Shown: in pieces, positions 9,542 to 17,425 of the stretch | Layout: each line of letters begins with the position of its first letter | How positions within the stretch are numbered: the stretch's first letter is position 1 | Source: Sporosarcina sp. E16_8 | GTDB taxonomy: Bacteria > Bacillota > Bacilli > Bacillales_A > Planococcaceae | Reading direction: 5' to 3' | NCBI RefSeq assembly: GCF_017347095.1 | Contig: NZ_JADPRZ010000023.1 | Location: 1 to 48,979 of the forward strand | Length of the DNA: 48,979 nt | The notes under the pieces: model-generated | What the model saw: the letters and a program-made list of their open reading frames with translations, nothing else | Databases searched by the model: none | Told to the model about the DNA's origin: nothing | Position numbers and translations under genes: made by a program

Positions 9542-9643
9542 CGTAACTCCTTTAGTCAAAAAAATATTCTAGGTCAGATGTTGAGATAGGGAAACCCGTA
9601 GCATACAATAGTTCTAACCTAGAAATAGAAAGAAGATGTCTGC

Positions 9644-10453
9644 ATGGATGGAAATGTACTGTTTGCATTCGCTCTTACTGTATTTGCGGGACTTGCAACG
9701 GGAATCGGTAGCTTGCTCGCATTTTTCACAAAAAGAACGAATACAAAGTTCCTCTCGATAGCTCTTGGATTTTCAGCGGGCGTTATGATTTATGTGTCAC
9801 TGGTCGAAATATTTGTAAAAGCAAAAGATGCGCTTGTAGTAGATCTAGGCCTTAACAATGGCTATTGGGCGACAATCGCCGGCTTTTTCGGAGGTATGTT
9901 AGTGATTGCAATTATCGATCGTCTGATTCCTGCGATTGGGAATCCACATGAGGTAAAGAGTGTTGAACACGTGAATGCAGGTCCGACGAATGATGAATAT
10001 GCTAAGCTGAAAAAAATGGGTATGTTTACGGCCCTTGCTATTGCCATACACAACTTTCCAGAGGGGATTGCAACTTTCACTTCGGCGTTGCAAGACCCTA
10101 CGCTTGGAATCGCTATTGCCATCGCAGTCGCAATACATAATATTCCAGAAGGGATTGCTGTCGCCGTACCTATCTATTTTGCAACGGGTAATCGTAAGCA
10201 GGCATTCAAGTTGTCGTTTCTTTCTGGATTGGCAGAACCGGTTGGCGCGATTGTGGCCTACCTTATTTTGATGCCGTATTTGAACGGCGTTATGTTCGGG
10301 GTTATCTTTGCCGCAGTTGCGGGCATTATGGTGTTCATTTCAATCGATGAATTACTGCCTGCAGCTAGGGAATACGGCGAAGCGCATTTGTCGGTCTACG
10401 GTTTTATGGCGGGAATGGCCGTAATGGCTGTCAGCCTCGTTATTGTCGCGTAA
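9644..10453 (+). CDS. zupT: ZIP-family zinc/divalent metal transporter
   Basis: This 269-residue membrane protein has about eight hydrophobic segments. The two ZIP signature helices are intact: HNFPEG (136-141) and HNIPEG (165-170), whose His and Glu form the binuclear metal site. A short charged loop with one His (residues 100-125) lies between the third and fourth segments. Members of this family import Zn2+ and often Fe2+, Mn2+ or Co2+. The ATG follows a purine-rich AGAAAGAAGA. The niaP promoter starts about 10 bases after the stop with no clear terminator. No Zur box was recognised upstream. Confidence 0.9.
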   Translation: MDGNVLFAFALTVFAGLATGIGSLLAFFTKRTNTKFLSIALGFSAGVMIYVSLVEIFVKAKDALVVDLGLNNGYWATIAGFFGGMLVIAIIDRLIPAIGNPHEVKSVEHVNAGPTNDEYAKLKKMGMFTALAIAIHNFPEGIATFTSALQDPTLGIAIAIAVAIHNIPEGIAVAVPIYFATGNRKQAFKLSFLSGLAEPVGAIVAYLILMPYLNGVMFGVIFAAVAGIMVFISIDELLPAAREYGEAHLSVYGFMAGMAVMAVSLVIVA

Positions 10454-10461
10454 AAAAACCT

Positions 10462-10511
10462 TTGTGTGGGTTTGGTGTTTGAGGTATACTGACAGGTGTA
10501 AAGACACCAGT
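10462..10511 (+). promoter_or_regulatory. niaP promoter with overlapping NiaR-like operator
   Basis: TTGTGT (10462-10467), 17 bases, TATACT (10485-10490) form a plausible sigma-A promoter. An 8-4-8 palindrome follows at once: ACAGGTGT (10492-10499), AAAG, ACACCAGT (10504-10511), with one mismatch between arms. It covers the expected start point, a repressor position. From memory, the ACAGGTGT half-site agrees with NiaR (YrxA) operators, and the downstream gene is a niacin transporter. Confidence 0.75.
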
Positions 10512-10543
10512 TTGCACACTACACGACAAGGGGTAGACATATT

Positions 10544-11749
10544 ATGAAGAAACAGAAACAGGAAATTTCTCGAAATAAATTATTAGGGCTAGCGGGAACG
10601 GGCTGGATGTTCGATGCAATGGACGTGGGAATTCTGTCGTTCGTTATCGCGGCACTTGCAGTAGAATGGCATTTGACGCCGTCTCAGATGGGCTGGATAG
10701 GCAGCGTAAACTCGATTGGGATGGCAGTCGGTGCATTAGGATTTGGAATGCTTGCGGATAAAATCGGAAGGAAAAACGTATTTATGATGACGCTTGTCCT
10801 GTTCTCTGTGGCTAGCGGGTTGTCTGCGTTGACGATGACGCTAACCGCTTTTCTAATTCTCCGCTTTTTTGTTGGAGCGGGCCTTGGCGGCGAGTTGCCA
10901 GTCGCATCGACATTGGTATCTGAAAGTGTAGAGGCGCATGAACGGGGACGCGTTGTCGTTCTTCTTGAAAGTTTCTGGGCGGCAGGATGGCTGATAGCAG
11001 CCTTAATCGCTTACTTTGTTATTCCGAACTATGGCTGGAGACTTGCCCTAATTATTACTGCGTTGCCTGCGTTTTACGCCATTTACCTTAGGCGCAGACT
11101 ACCAGATTCTCCAAAGTTCGAGTTAGATGGAAAACCAAAACAATCAGCTATAGAAAAGATTAAAACACTATGGTCGAAAAAGTATGCACGACGAACACTC
11201 ATGCTTTGGATAGTATGGTTCACGGTTGTATTTTCGTATTACGGTATGTTCCTTTGGTTACCGAGTGTAATGGTAATGAAAGGATTTGATTTAATCCACA
11301 GCTTCAAATACGTACTTATTATGACGCTTGCTCAATTACCAGGTTATTTCACGGCTGCCTGGTTAATAGAAAGGGCGGGAAGGAAATTCGTCCTTGCCAC
11401 GTATCTACTTGGAACTGCAGCAAGTGCATTGTTCTTTGGTAACGCAGAAACACTTCCATTGCTCCTTACTTCGGGTGCACTGTTATCCTTCTTTAATTTA
11501 GGTGCTTGGGGAGCTCTGTACGCGTATTCACCAGAACAATATCCGACTGCAATTCGTGCAACGGGATCCGGAATGGCGGCAGCGGTTGGTCGTATTGGCG
11601 GTATATTTGGACCGTTGCTCATCGGCACACTTCTTGCGGCAGGATACGGATTTGGTTTAATTTTCGGCATCTTCTGCGGCGCGATTATTATAGGTGTACT
11701 AGCCGTTGTCTTTTTAGGAACGGAAACAAAACAAACTGAGTTGGAATGA
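10544..11749 (+). CDS. niaP: niacin/nicotinamide MFS transporter NiaP
   Basis: This is a 401-residue major facilitator protein with 12 predicted helices. It reads very close to B. subtilis NiaP (formerly YceI): GWMFDAMDVGILSFVIAAL at the start, GLGGELPVASTLVSE in helix 4, VVFSYYGMFLWLPSVM, and the C-terminal end ETKQTELE. The Asp of the WMFDAMD motif and the MFS loop GMLADKIGRK are present. It imports nicotinate/nicotinamide for NAD salvage. The ATG at 10544 follows AAGGGG by about 10 bases. The NiaR-like palindrome suggests repression when niacin is plentiful. Confidence 0.95.
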   Translation: MKKQKQEISRNKLLGLAGTGWMFDAMDVGILSFVIAALAVEWHLTPSQMGWIGSVNSIGMAVGALGFGMLADKIGRKNVFMMTLVLFSVASGLSALTMTLTAFLILRFFVGAGLGGELPVASTLVSESVEAHERGRVVVLLESFWAAGWLIAALIAYFVIPNYGWRLALIITALPAFYAIYLRRRLPDSPKFELDGKPKQSAIEKIKTLWSKKYARRTLMLWIVWFTVVFSYYGMFLWLPSVMVMKGFDLIHSFKYVLIMTLAQLPGYFTAAWLIERAGRKFVLATYLLGTAASALFFGNAETLPLLLTSGALLSFFNLGAWGALYAYSPEQYPTAIRATGSGMAAAVGRIGGIFGPLLIGTLLAAGYGFGLIFGIFCGAIIIGVLAVVFLGTETKQTELE

Positions 11750-11755
11750 ATTTTT

Positions 11756-11789
11756 GGCCTACCTTTTATAATAAGGGTGGGTCTTTTTG
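11756..11789 (+). terminator. terminator of niaP
   Basis: An 11-bp stem with G-T pairs (11756-11766 with 11773-11783) is followed by TTTTT and a second T-run. Confidence 0.7.
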
Positions 11790-11857
11790 GTTTTTTAAAA
11801 TGAAACTTCCCCGCTGTTCATCCGTAAAAGAAGGTAAGGATAAAAGGAGATGAGAAT

Positions 11858-12199
11858 ATGTCAGTACGTGAATTTACTGTAACTATTTCACCAGCGGCGG
11901 CGATGAATGCTATCGAGACATTCGTTGTTGGAGGGAGTATCAGTGGAACGCTCATCGATCGGTATGTCAGACGTTTCGGCGAACAGGAAGTCCATATCGT
12001 CGTGTTGGAAAAGTATTATATGCGGTCCAGCAACCGCGCATCGCTTACTGTGACAATTGATAACTTGGAAGGACATACAAAAGTCCATGCGGTCGCATCC
12101 GGCAGTTCGGAGGGGATGTTCATGCGCTTTGATTGGGGCGCGGGAAATAATTTTGCAAACAGTGTGGAATTAGCATTAGGGTCGTATATAGTGGGTTAG
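11858..12199 (+). CDS. DUF6054-type small protein
   Basis: This 113-residue cytoplasmic protein of unknown function has no signal peptide or membrane segment. Landmarks are EKYYMRSSNRASLTVTIDN in the middle and FMRFDWGAGNNFANSVE near the end; these match my memory of the DUF6054 family of Bacillales. It has an AAAAGGAGATGAGAAT ribosome site before the ATG. It is monocistronic, between the niaP terminator and a repeat-derived spacer. Confidence 0.7.
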   Translation: MSVREFTVTISPAAAMNAIETFVVGGSISGTLIDRYVRRFGEQEVHIVVLEKYYMRSSNRASLTVTIDNLEGHTKVHAVASGSSEGMFMRFDWGAGNNFANSVELALGSYIVG

Positions 12200-12289
12200 A
12201 ATGTGGAGTGAGCATAATACTCATATTATATAATATGTAGTAGCCATTGAACTCAATGCCAGATGCTGACATCAGGTACTTGTTTCAAC

Positions 12290-12440
12290 CCAGCGAAGGC
12301 GCCTTACAGGGTTTAGACTGGTAGCAAAGCTATTCTGCTTATAGCGAAAGAGCGAAAGGCATCCCCTATGCGCCGATGCGGTATGGAGTGGAATCATTCA
12401 TTCAACCTACGTAGTCAATAGTATTTCCTAGATACTGAAC
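12290..12440 (+). repeat. degenerate intergenic repeat copy
   Basis: The 336-base gap 12200-12535 contains GCGAAGGCGCC (12294-12304), GTTTAGAC (12309-12316), CTTATAG and AGCGAAAGGC. These resemble pieces of the modular repeat, but the CATAAG/CTTATG hairpin is lost. No ORF with a ribosome site was seen. The gap ends with a clean terminator. Confidence 0.4.
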
Positions 12441-12470
12441 AACACGCCACGTCAGTAGCAATATAGCCTG

Positions 12471-12503
12471 AAGCCTTTCCTTTTGATGGAAAGGCTTATT
12501 TTG
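12471..12503 (+). terminator. intrinsic terminator before the UDG-like gene
   Basis: A perfect 10-bp stem AAGCCTTTCC (12471-12480)/GGAAAGGCTT (12488-12497) is followed by ATTTTGTT. It probably ends transcripts from the DUF6054 side. Confidence 0.75.
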
Positions 12504-12535
12504 TTAAAATGAATACACAAGAGAGGGGTGCTCAG

Positions 12536-13186
12536 ATGTTCCGTATACCTGAATCGATTGCGAATCTTGGCCGGGAACGGATAGCGGGTTTTCCTGTGGA
12601 GGGGTTCCTTTACGGAGAAGGTCCAAAAAAACCGGAGCTGATGTTAATAGGTGAAGCACCTGGTGAATTCGAATTGGTTGATGGCATTCCCTTTATCGGT
12701 CGTGCTGGTAAGGAGCTGATGAAGTCACTCGCGACGATCGGTTTAACACGTGAAGACGTCTATATTTCAAGTGCGGTGCGAAGTAGACCTTATAGATGGG
12801 GAACGAAAAATAACCGCGACGGAACGACGACAGAACGGAAATATAATCGCCCACCAACCATGAAAGAAATTTTGGCACATGCACCCGTGCTCGATTATGA
12901 ATTAGCGAACATTGAGCCGAAACTCATCGTTACACTAGGTAACGTCGGATTGCAACGGTTACTTAGCAAAGAGGCGAAAGTGACCGAACTGCACGGTCAG
13001 CTGTTGGAGCGACCCATTCACTATTTAAATGAGCTAGAAGATACCACGTTTAACTGGACAAAAAAGGTGTACAAGATTGTGCCGACATTTCATCCAGCAT
13101 CTATTTTTTACAGGCCATCGCATCGACCGTCGCTAGATGCAGATTGGTTGGAAATCGGTCGCATATTACGAGAAGCAGATAGATAA
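12536..13186 (+). CDS. uracil-DNA glycosylase-superfamily protein lacking Fe-S cysteines
   Basis: This 216-residue protein has the family-4/5 type motif A GEAPGEFE (residues ~38-45), the helix GIPFIGRAGKELMKSL, and the C-terminal FHPAS motif with its catalytic-loop His. It would remove uracil from DNA. It contains no cysteine at all: the place where family 4 has VxxCRP reads AVRSRP. The [4Fe-4S] cluster of classical family 4 therefore cannot form. The ATG at 12536 follows GAGAGGGGTG; an ATG at 12509 abuts the terminator and has no ribosome site. The opuCA start is only 20 bases after the stop, so the two may be cotranscribed. Confidence 0.8.
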   Translation: MFRIPESIANLGRERIAGFPVEGFLYGEGPKKPELMLIGEAPGEFELVDGIPFIGRAGKELMKSLATIGLTREDVYISSAVRSRPYRWGTKNNRDGTTTERKYNRPPTMKEILAHAPVLDYELANIEPKLIVTLGNVGLQRLLSKEAKVTELHGQLLERPIHYLNELEDTTFNWTKKVYKIVPTFHPASIFYRPSHRPSLDADWLEIGRILREADR

Positions 13187-13206
13187 AATACAAAAGGAGG
13201 AGTTCT

Positions 13207-14175
13207 ATGATCCGCTTTGATAATGTAACAAAACGTTTTACGGATGGGACGGAAGCATTGAAAAATGTATCCGTGACAATCCCTACACATAAGTTAACGG
13301 CCATTATTGGCCCTTCTGGCTGTGGAAAAACGACGCTTATGCGGATGATTAATCGGCTGGAAATGCCGACAGAAGGTGCCGTCTATATCGATGAGCTGCC
13401 AATTTCTGAACGAGATGAAGTGGAGCTACGCCGTTCAATCGGCTATGTCATTCAACGAATCGGTCTTATCCCTCATATGACGATTGAAGATAATATTGCA
13501 CTTGTTCCTGAATTACTAAAGTGGGATAAAGGAAGAATTTCTGTTCGTGTCGATGAACTACTTGAAATGGTGGATCTCGATCCTGCTGTATTTAAGAAAC
13601 GTTATCCTTTTGAACTATCAGGGGGTCAACAGCAGCGGGTCGGTGTTAGCCGAGCGCTTGCGAGTGACCCGAACATTATTTTAATGGATGAGCCCTTTTC
13701 GGCACTTGATCCTATCAGCCGAGAACAGCTCCAGAAAGAATTGAAGAAGTTACAGAAGAAAATCAAAAAGACTATTGTATTTGTAACACATGATATGGAC
13801 GAAGCGCTCGACATTGCAGATGTAATTATTATCATGCGGGACGGCCAAATTGAACAGATGTCTTCACCAGGTGACTTAATTGAAAAACAAGCGAACGATT
13901 TTGTTCGTGAATTCATCGGAATTGAGCGGATAGACAGACAGCGTAATTTCGGTCAGAGGCCTATTAAAGAGTTCACTAATTTTTTTGATGAAACTTGGAC
14001 AGGTGAAGTAAGAGAAGTGACTTCGTTACTGACAGTCGATGATGCAATTACTGTCCTGGATGCTTATCCTAACAGTCGTCTAGCTGTAGCCGAGGATGGA
14101 GTTGTAATCGGCTATATTGGTCATCATTCGCTCTTGCAAGCATCAATGGAGAACGGGAAATGGGTGAAATCATGA
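13207..14175 (+). CDS. opuCA: osmoprotectant (glycine betaine/carnitine/choline) ABC ATPase OpuCA
   Basis: This 322-residue ATPase subunit has Walker A GPSGCGKTT (35-43), signature LSGGQQQR (137-144), Walker B IILMDEP (157-163) and THDMDEA. The C-terminal part (residues ~265-320, TVDDAITVLDAYPNSRLAVA) is a single CBS-like half; OpuCA of B. subtilis is about 380 residues with a CBS pair, so the ionic-strength sensor region is shortened. AAAGGAGGAG lies just upstream of the ATG. It is the first of three overlapping or closely spaced opu genes. Confidence 0.88.
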   Translation: MIRFDNVTKRFTDGTEALKNVSVTIPTHKLTAIIGPSGCGKTTLMRMINRLEMPTEGAVYIDELPISERDEVELRRSIGYVIQRIGLIPHMTIEDNIALVPELLKWDKGRISVRVDELLEMVDLDPAVFKKRYPFELSGGQQQRVGVSRALASDPNIILMDEPFSALDPISREQLQKELKKLQKKIKKTIVFVTHDMDEALDIADVIIIMRDGQIEQMSSPGDLIEKQANDFVREFIGIERIDRQRNFGQRPIKEFTNFFDETWTGEVREVTSLLTVDDAITVLDAYPNSRLAVAEDGVVIGYIGHHSLLQASMENGKWVKS

Positions 14176-14810
14176 AGAACTTTATAGAGACGGTGACTAG
14201 TCGTTCAGACATGATTACAGAAGCTTTTCTACAACATATTTTTCTGTCTTTCGTAGCACTTGCCATCGGGATACTCATTGCCCTACCAGCTGGAATGTTG
14301 GTTGCCCGTCATCGTCGTTTTGCAGAGCCAATCATTGGTGTAGCGGCGATTTTACAGACGATACCAAGTCTTGCTTTGTTCGGTTTTCTTGTTCCGCTCA
14401 TCGGAATTGGCTCAAAGACCGCACTTATTGCACTTATTATTTACGCGCTGTTGCCAATTGTGCGCAATACATATGCAGGTCTTACGGGTGTCGATGAAGC
14501 GATTGTCGAAGCGGGACGCGGAATGGGGATGACCCCCAATCAAATCTTGAAGAAAATTGAGTTTCCGATTGCCTTGCCTGTCATCATGGCAGGTATCCGG
14601 ACGGCGACTGTGCTGACGGTCGGCATTGCCACGCTTGCAACGTTCGTCGGAGCAGGCGGGCTGGGAGATGTTATTTACAGAGGTTTACAATCCTATAACA
14701 ACGCGCTTGTTCTTGCAGGGGCACTGCCAGTTGCATTACTCGCCATCGCTTTTGACTTTATTCTGAAATGGGTAGAGAAGAAGGTAACACCAAAAGGCGT
14801 ACAACATTGA
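14172..14810 (+). CDS. opuCB: osmoprotectant ABC permease OpuCB
   Basis: This 212-residue inner-membrane permease of the ProW/OpuCB type has five or six hydrophobic segments. The binding-protein-dependent transport loop reads EAGRGMGMTPNQILKKIEFP. The ATG at 14172 overlaps the opuCA stop as ATGA and has GGGTG upstream; an ATG at 14160 would add four residues. It contacts OpuCA inside and OpuCC outside. No second permease gene (opuCD) is in this operon, so two copies of this protein may form the channel. Confidence 0.88.
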   Translation: MKNFIETVTSRSDMITEAFLQHIFLSFVALAIGILIALPAGMLVARHRRFAEPIIGVAAILQTIPSLALFGFLVPLIGIGSKTALIALIIYALLPIVRNTYAGLTGVDEAIVEAGRGMGMTPNQILKKIEFPIALPVIMAGIRTATVLTVGIATLATFVGAGGLGDVIYRGLQSYNNALVLAGALPVALLAIAFDFILKWVEKKVTPKGVQH

Positions 14811-14824
14811 TAGGGGGAAAAAAG

Positions 14825-15715
14825 ATGAAAAAAGGATTGGGAATTATTTTAATGTCGTTGACACTGCTACTTGGGGCGTGCGGCGGTAAAGATGAAATTG
14901 TCATTAGTGGAAAGCCGTGGACAGAGCAATTCATACTGCCGCATATTTTAGGTCAATACATTGAGGCGGAAACGGATTATAAAGTGAAGTATAAAGATGG
15001 TTTAGGTGAAGTAGCCATCATGACACCAGCACTTGAAAAAGGCGATATCGATCTTTACGTAGAATATACAGGAACGGGTTTAAAAGACGTTCTGAAAGAA
15101 GAATCGAAAGCTGGAGAGAGTTCTGAAAGCGTGTTGGAACGTGTGAAAAAAGGGTATGAAGATAAGTTTGGAGTGACATGGCTAGAGCCACTTGGTTTCG
15201 AAAATGGCTATACATTGGCATTCACGAAGGATAAAGAATACGATGCGAAAACGTACTCTGACCTCGCAGGTATTTCAGCCAGTGAAGATATGGTTTTTGG
15301 CGCACCACATGCTTTCTATGAGCGTAAAGGTGATGGCTATGATGATATGGTGATTGGCTATCCATTCACATTTAAAGATACAAAGAGTCTGGATCCGAAT
15401 GTGATGTATGAAGCGGTGAAGAACGGTGATGTTGATGTTATTCCAGCGTTCACGACAGATAGCCGTATCCAGATGTTCGATCTTGCAACAACGGAAGATG
15501 ATTTAGGCTTTTTCCCTAAATATGATGCAGCACCAGTCGTGCGTCAGGAAACATTGAAGAAGTTTCCTGAACTTGAAAAAGTGCTTAATAGCTTAGCAGG
15601 AAAAATTACGGAAGAGGATATGTTAAAAATGAATGCCCGCGTTGATTTGGATAAAGAAAAGCCAGAAGACGTTGCCCGCGCGTTTTTGATTGAAAAAGGA
15701 TTAATTAAGGAATAA
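14825..15715 (+). CDS. opuCC: osmoprotectant-binding lipoprotein OpuCC
   Basis: This 296-residue substrate-binding lipoprotein has a signal peptide ending LLLGAC with the lipidated Cys at residue 19. The OpuAC-type domain begins IVISGKPWTEQFILPHILGQ and contains DLYVEYTGTGL, a stretch typical of OpuBC/OpuCC/OsmX proteins. The C-terminus MNARVDLDKEKPEDVA matches the family end, so the gene is complete. The ATG at 14825 follows AGGGGGAAAAAAG; an in-frame ATG at 14768 lies inside opuCB. A repeat block begins right after the stop, with no opuCD gene. Confidence 0.9.
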   Translation: MKKGLGIILMSLTLLLGACGGKDEIVISGKPWTEQFILPHILGQYIEAETDYKVKYKDGLGEVAIMTPALEKGDIDLYVEYTGTGLKDVLKEESKAGESSESVLERVKKGYEDKFGVTWLEPLGFENGYTLAFTKDKEYDAKTYSDLAGISASEDMVFGAPHAFYERKGDGYDDMVIGYPFTFKDTKSLDPNVMYEAVKNGDVDVIPAFTTDSRIQMFDLATTEDDLGFFPKYDAAPVVRQETLKKFPELEKVLNSLAGKITEEDMLKMNARVDLDKEKPEDVARAFLIEKGLIKE

Positions 15716-16140
15716 AGAAAAGCGAAAGGCGCCGCCCAGCCCCGATAGGCATAAGACGGTTTGCGAGGAGGCGTACTTCAGCCCCCACAGCAAAGTGGCT
15801 TATGACCCGAGGGGTTGGCGCCTGGAAGGAACGCAGCTTAAGGGCGCCACTTCCTGTGGCAACAGCTGCATGACCTACATCCTGTAGGCCCAAGCGCTGG
15901 AGGGCCTTAAGAGAAAGGCAGCCTAAGTTCGCGACGTCCTGTCGCAACAGCTGCATGACCCACTTCGTGTGGGCCGAGGGACTAGGCGCTGAAGCTGGAC
16001 AACAAGAAAAGCGTAAGCGCCTGTTTAGACCCGAAAAGCGCTGGAGGGCCTTAAGAGAAAGGCGTCCTTTGCCTTTAACTTAAGGACTGAAGCGACTCGA
16101 GGGACTAGGCGCTGAAGCTAGACACTGCTCCAAGTTGAAA
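15716..16140 (+). repeat. large composite intergenic repeat block
   Basis: This 425-base array is built from several modules in plus orientation. The core copy has CATAAG (15750-15755)/CTTATG (15799-15804) and TTTGC (15760... 15764)/GCAAA (15790-15794). Downstream modules carry short stems of one shape but different bases: GCCAC (15846-15850)/GTGGC (15856-15860), CCTAC (15874-15878)/GTAGG (15884-15888), GCGAC (15931-15935)/GTCGC (15941-15945), CCCAC (15959-15963)/GTGGG (15969-15973). It ends CTGAAGCTAGACAC. No gene was seen in 15716-16202. Confidence 0.85.
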
Positions 16141-16165
16141 AACTTATCCGTTATCTATTAAACAA

Positions 16166-16199
16166 AAACCGTTCCCGCAAGATTGGGAACGGTTTATTT
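16166..16199. terminator. bidirectional terminator between opuC region and MazG-like gene
   Basis: A perfect 11-bp stem AAACCGTTCCC (16166-16176)/GGGAACGGTTT (16185-16195) is flanked by A-rich sequence on the left and T-rich on the right. It can serve both converging directions. Confidence 0.85.
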
Positions 16200-16202
16200 A
16201 AT

Positions 16203-16499
16203 TCATACAGGGTATTTTATGGCATTCTTCTTCATCTTCGCACGTGCAGCTTCTTCCAAATTAATTCCAAGAAGGTCCGCGAATTGCAAGAGATAAATAA
16301 ATACGTCCGCCGCCTCATCCGCGATTTCTGTTTTATTATGAGCGACTGCTTCCTCTCCAGATTTCCATTGGAAGTGTTCCAGCAGCTCACTTGCTTCCAA
16401 AGAAATTGAAATGGCGAGATTTCGAGCATCGTGATTTCCGCCCCAATTGCGTGCTTGCGTGAATTCACGTATTTCAGTTTGAAGTTTTTCCATATTCAT
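16203..16499 (-). CDS. MazG-like nucleotide pyrophosphohydrolase
   Basis: This 98-residue all-alpha NTP-PPase of the MazG/dCTPase (RS21-C6) type hydrolyses non-canonical or excess (d)NTPs to NMP and PPi. The metal-binding pattern is clear: EASELLEHFQW (residues ~35-45) and DEAADVFIYLLQFAD (~60-74). The N-terminal FTQARNWGGNHDARNLA is typical of the short single-domain forms. On the minus strand, TAGGATGAG precedes the ATG at 16499; a second ATG two codons in is also possible. It converges on the opuC operon across a terminator. Confidence 0.87.
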   Translation of the reverse strand: MNMEKLQTEIREFTQARNWGGNHDARNLAISISLEASELLEHFQWKSGEEAVAHNKTEIADEAADVFIYLLQFADLLGINLEEAARAKMKKNAIKYPV

Positions 16500-16582
16500 C
16501 TCATCCTATCGACTGTTTTTCTTATTGCTTAGAAGGCTATATATTTCTCGTATTGTGGAAATGTTACAAGTTGGAGATTTGT

Positions 16583-16702
16583 CGTCTAGACTCCAGCGCC
16601 TAGGAGCTCTGATCATAAATCAAACCAGCTACGAGGCAAAGGATTCCGCTTCGCTGGTCCGCTTTATGCCTGTAGTTCCTAAGCAAGGCGCTTCCACTTT
16701 TG
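16583..16702 (-). repeat. intergenic modular repeat (inverse orientation)
   Basis: It begins GTCTAGACTCCAGCGCC and ends GGCGCTTCCACTTTTG, the reverse of copy 1. The outer stem is CATAAA (16614-16619)/TTTATG (16663-16668) and the inner stem is ACCAGC (16624-16629)/GCTGGT (16653-16658). The usual CATAAG/CTTATG pair has changed on both sides together. It sits between the MazG-like and MPG genes. Confidence 0.8.
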
Positions 16703-16768
16703 TTTAGTATACGGTATTTAGAGTTGTGATTCTAGGGAATAGTAAGAGTGAAGTGGAGGAAGATTACC

Positions 16769-17362
16769 GTGTATACACCGATAAATAAATCATTTTTTGA
16801 GGCACCTGTACTCGAATTGGCCCAAAATTTGCTTGGACAATATATTGTTCACGAACAGCCGGAGGGAACTATTGTGGTCCGTATTGTGGAAACGGAAGCG
16901 TATCACGGACCTGAGGATCAGGCGGCACATAGTTTTGATAATCGTCGAACGAAACGTACAGAAATCATGTTTGGAACGGCGGGACTTGTTTATACCTATC
17001 AAATGCATACGCATACCCTGATGAATGTTGTAGGTGGTCCAGTAGGAACACCGCATGCAATTCTTATTCGGGCTGCTGAGCCGGTGGCGGGATTTGAACT
17101 GATGCAGGCAAACAGGGGACCTAATTTGAAAATGAAAGATTGGACGAACGGGCCAGGTAAATTGGCGAAAGCCCTTGGCGTGACAATGCAGTATTACGGT
17201 CATCATTGGACAGATGGGCCGTTGTATATTGCAGAAGGTACTGTACCGGCAGAAATATTGGCGGGTCCTCGGGTGGGAATCGGGAATTCTGGAGAAGCAG
17301 TTCATTATCCATGGCGTTTTTATGAAAAAGATAATCCTTATGTCTCGAAATATCGCCCCTAA
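16769..17362 (+). CDS. 3-methyladenine DNA glycosylase (MPG/AAG family)
   Basis: This 197-residue base-excision repair enzyme removes 3-methyladenine and other alkylated purines. It carries the family catalytic stretch VRIVETEAYHGPEDQAAHS, with the general-base Glu in VETEAY, and NGPGKLAKALGV, the base-flipping/active-site helix. Length matches B. subtilis YxlJ. I take GTG at 16769 as start because GGAGGAAG lies 8-9 bases upstream. An in-frame GTG at 16748 would place the ribosome site inside the gene. It appears monocistronic, with the PfpI gene 63 bases on. Confidence 0.9.
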   Translation: MYTPINKSFFEAPVLELAQNLLGQYIVHEQPEGTIVVRIVETEAYHGPEDQAAHSFDNRRTKRTEIMFGTAGLVYTYQMHTHTLMNVVGGPVGTPHAILIRAAEPVAGFELMQANRGPNLKMKDWTNGPGKLAKALGVTMQYYGHHWTDGPLYIAEGTVPAEILAGPRVGIGNSGEAVHYPWRFYEKDNPYVSKYRP

Positions 17363-17425
17363 GTTTAATTGTCGCCAGGGCAGGGAATAGGAAGAGTGTA
17401 CTAACAAAAAGGGAGTGTATTTAAA

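Noticed and set aside
16790..17407. 205-codon minus-strand ORF opposite the 3-methyladenine glycosylase
   Set aside because: The plus strand encodes a clear MPG-family enzyme with catalytic motifs; the antisense ORF is low-complexity Arg/His/Cys-rich and has no ribosome site.
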